Shown here: positions 63,967-64,000 of the stretch, in pieces | Position numbering within the stretch: the first letter of the stretch is position 1 | How the letters are laid out: each line of letters begins with the position of its first letter | Source of the DNA: an uncultured Nioella sp. | GTDB lineage: Bacteria; Pseudomonadota; Alphaproteobacteria; Rhodobacterales; Rhodobacteraceae | Direction of reading: 5' to 3' | Length of the DNA stretch: 64,000 bases | NCBI GenBank assembly: GCA_947495575.1 | Contig: CANLZL010000002.1 | Location: 124,001-188,000 of the forward strand | The notes under the pieces: generated by a model | Seen by the model: only the letters and a program-made list of their open reading frames with translations | Databases searched by the model: none | Told to the model about the DNA's origin: nothing | Position numbers and translations under genes: made by a program

Positions 63967-64000
63967 CGCTTTGACCTCAAATTCCGCGCAGGGCAATTTC

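Overview
The window looks like chromosomal DNA of an alphaproteobacterium of the order Rhodobacterales (Roseobacter group). The main clues are a ChpT phosphotransferase of the CckA-ChpT-CtrA pathway, an olsB-olsA ornithine-lipid pair, a GTTC-N7-GTTC alphaproteobacterial LexA box in front of uvrA, an Asp-type HemB, a ctaA heme A synthase, and the order bamA-skp-fabZ-lpxA-lpxI-lpxB. Genes are packed tightly, with many 4-base ATGA/GTGA overlaps and several tail-to-tail overlaps. No stretch without a gene exceeds 300 bases; the longest are about 240 bases (14120-14362) and 190 bases (32770-32957). I saw no tRNA, rRNA, insertion sequence, prophage or CRISPR array.

Layout. 1-7.8 kb: the 5' part of mfd (runs off the left edge), a small membrane protein, hemB, a small acidic protein, a DksA/TraR zinc-finger protein, a DUF442-type phosphatase/sulfurtransferase, an LpxL-like acyltransferase and a SYLF lipoprotein. 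7.9-14.6 kb: a penicillin-acylase-family amidase followed directly by a glyoxalase-fold protein, an exported PPC-repeat protein, a cytochrome P450, an exported GIN-domain protein and a small secreted peptide. 14.6-22.2 kb: uvrA with its SOS box, an MFS transporter, and a large exported von Willebrand A protein with nine tandem repeats of about 87 residues. 22.2-26.9 kb: an ArsR-SRPBCC-DUF1761 operon with paired palindromic operators, lpdA, a DUF924 protein and a second MFS transporter.

27-44 kb: queA behind a very large AsmA/YhdP-like protein, bcp with a DUF455 protein, an M23 peptidase-bactofilin pair for local cell-wall remodelling, a DUF2189 membrane protein whose ribosome binding site lies in a perfect hairpin, a hydrolase, prfB, penicillin-binding protein 1A, a thioesterase, an M32 carboxypeptidase coupled to ctaA, and a small membrane protein. 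44-57 kb: trmJ, a ThiE-like protein, olsB-olsA, a DUF3553 protein divergent from chpT, a yicC-gmk-gamma carbonic anhydrase operon, a PAS protein, class II DAHP synthase, a GlxA-type regulator, glnE with a small coupled partner, and a YbaK-type deacylase. 57-64 kb: the outer-membrane biogenesis and lipid A operon on the minus strand, ending at the right edge with a 41-codon frame ahead of bamA.

Most of the window is housekeeping, and I found no convincing island or self-contained new system. The best leads are local: the nine-repeat vWA protein, the sequestered ribosome binding site before the DUF2189 gene, the paired operator across the ArsR start, the shared Shine-Dalgarno segment between chpT and the DUF3553 gene, an acyltransferase with Gln in place of its catalytic acid, and several sharp palindromes with no assigned regulator.
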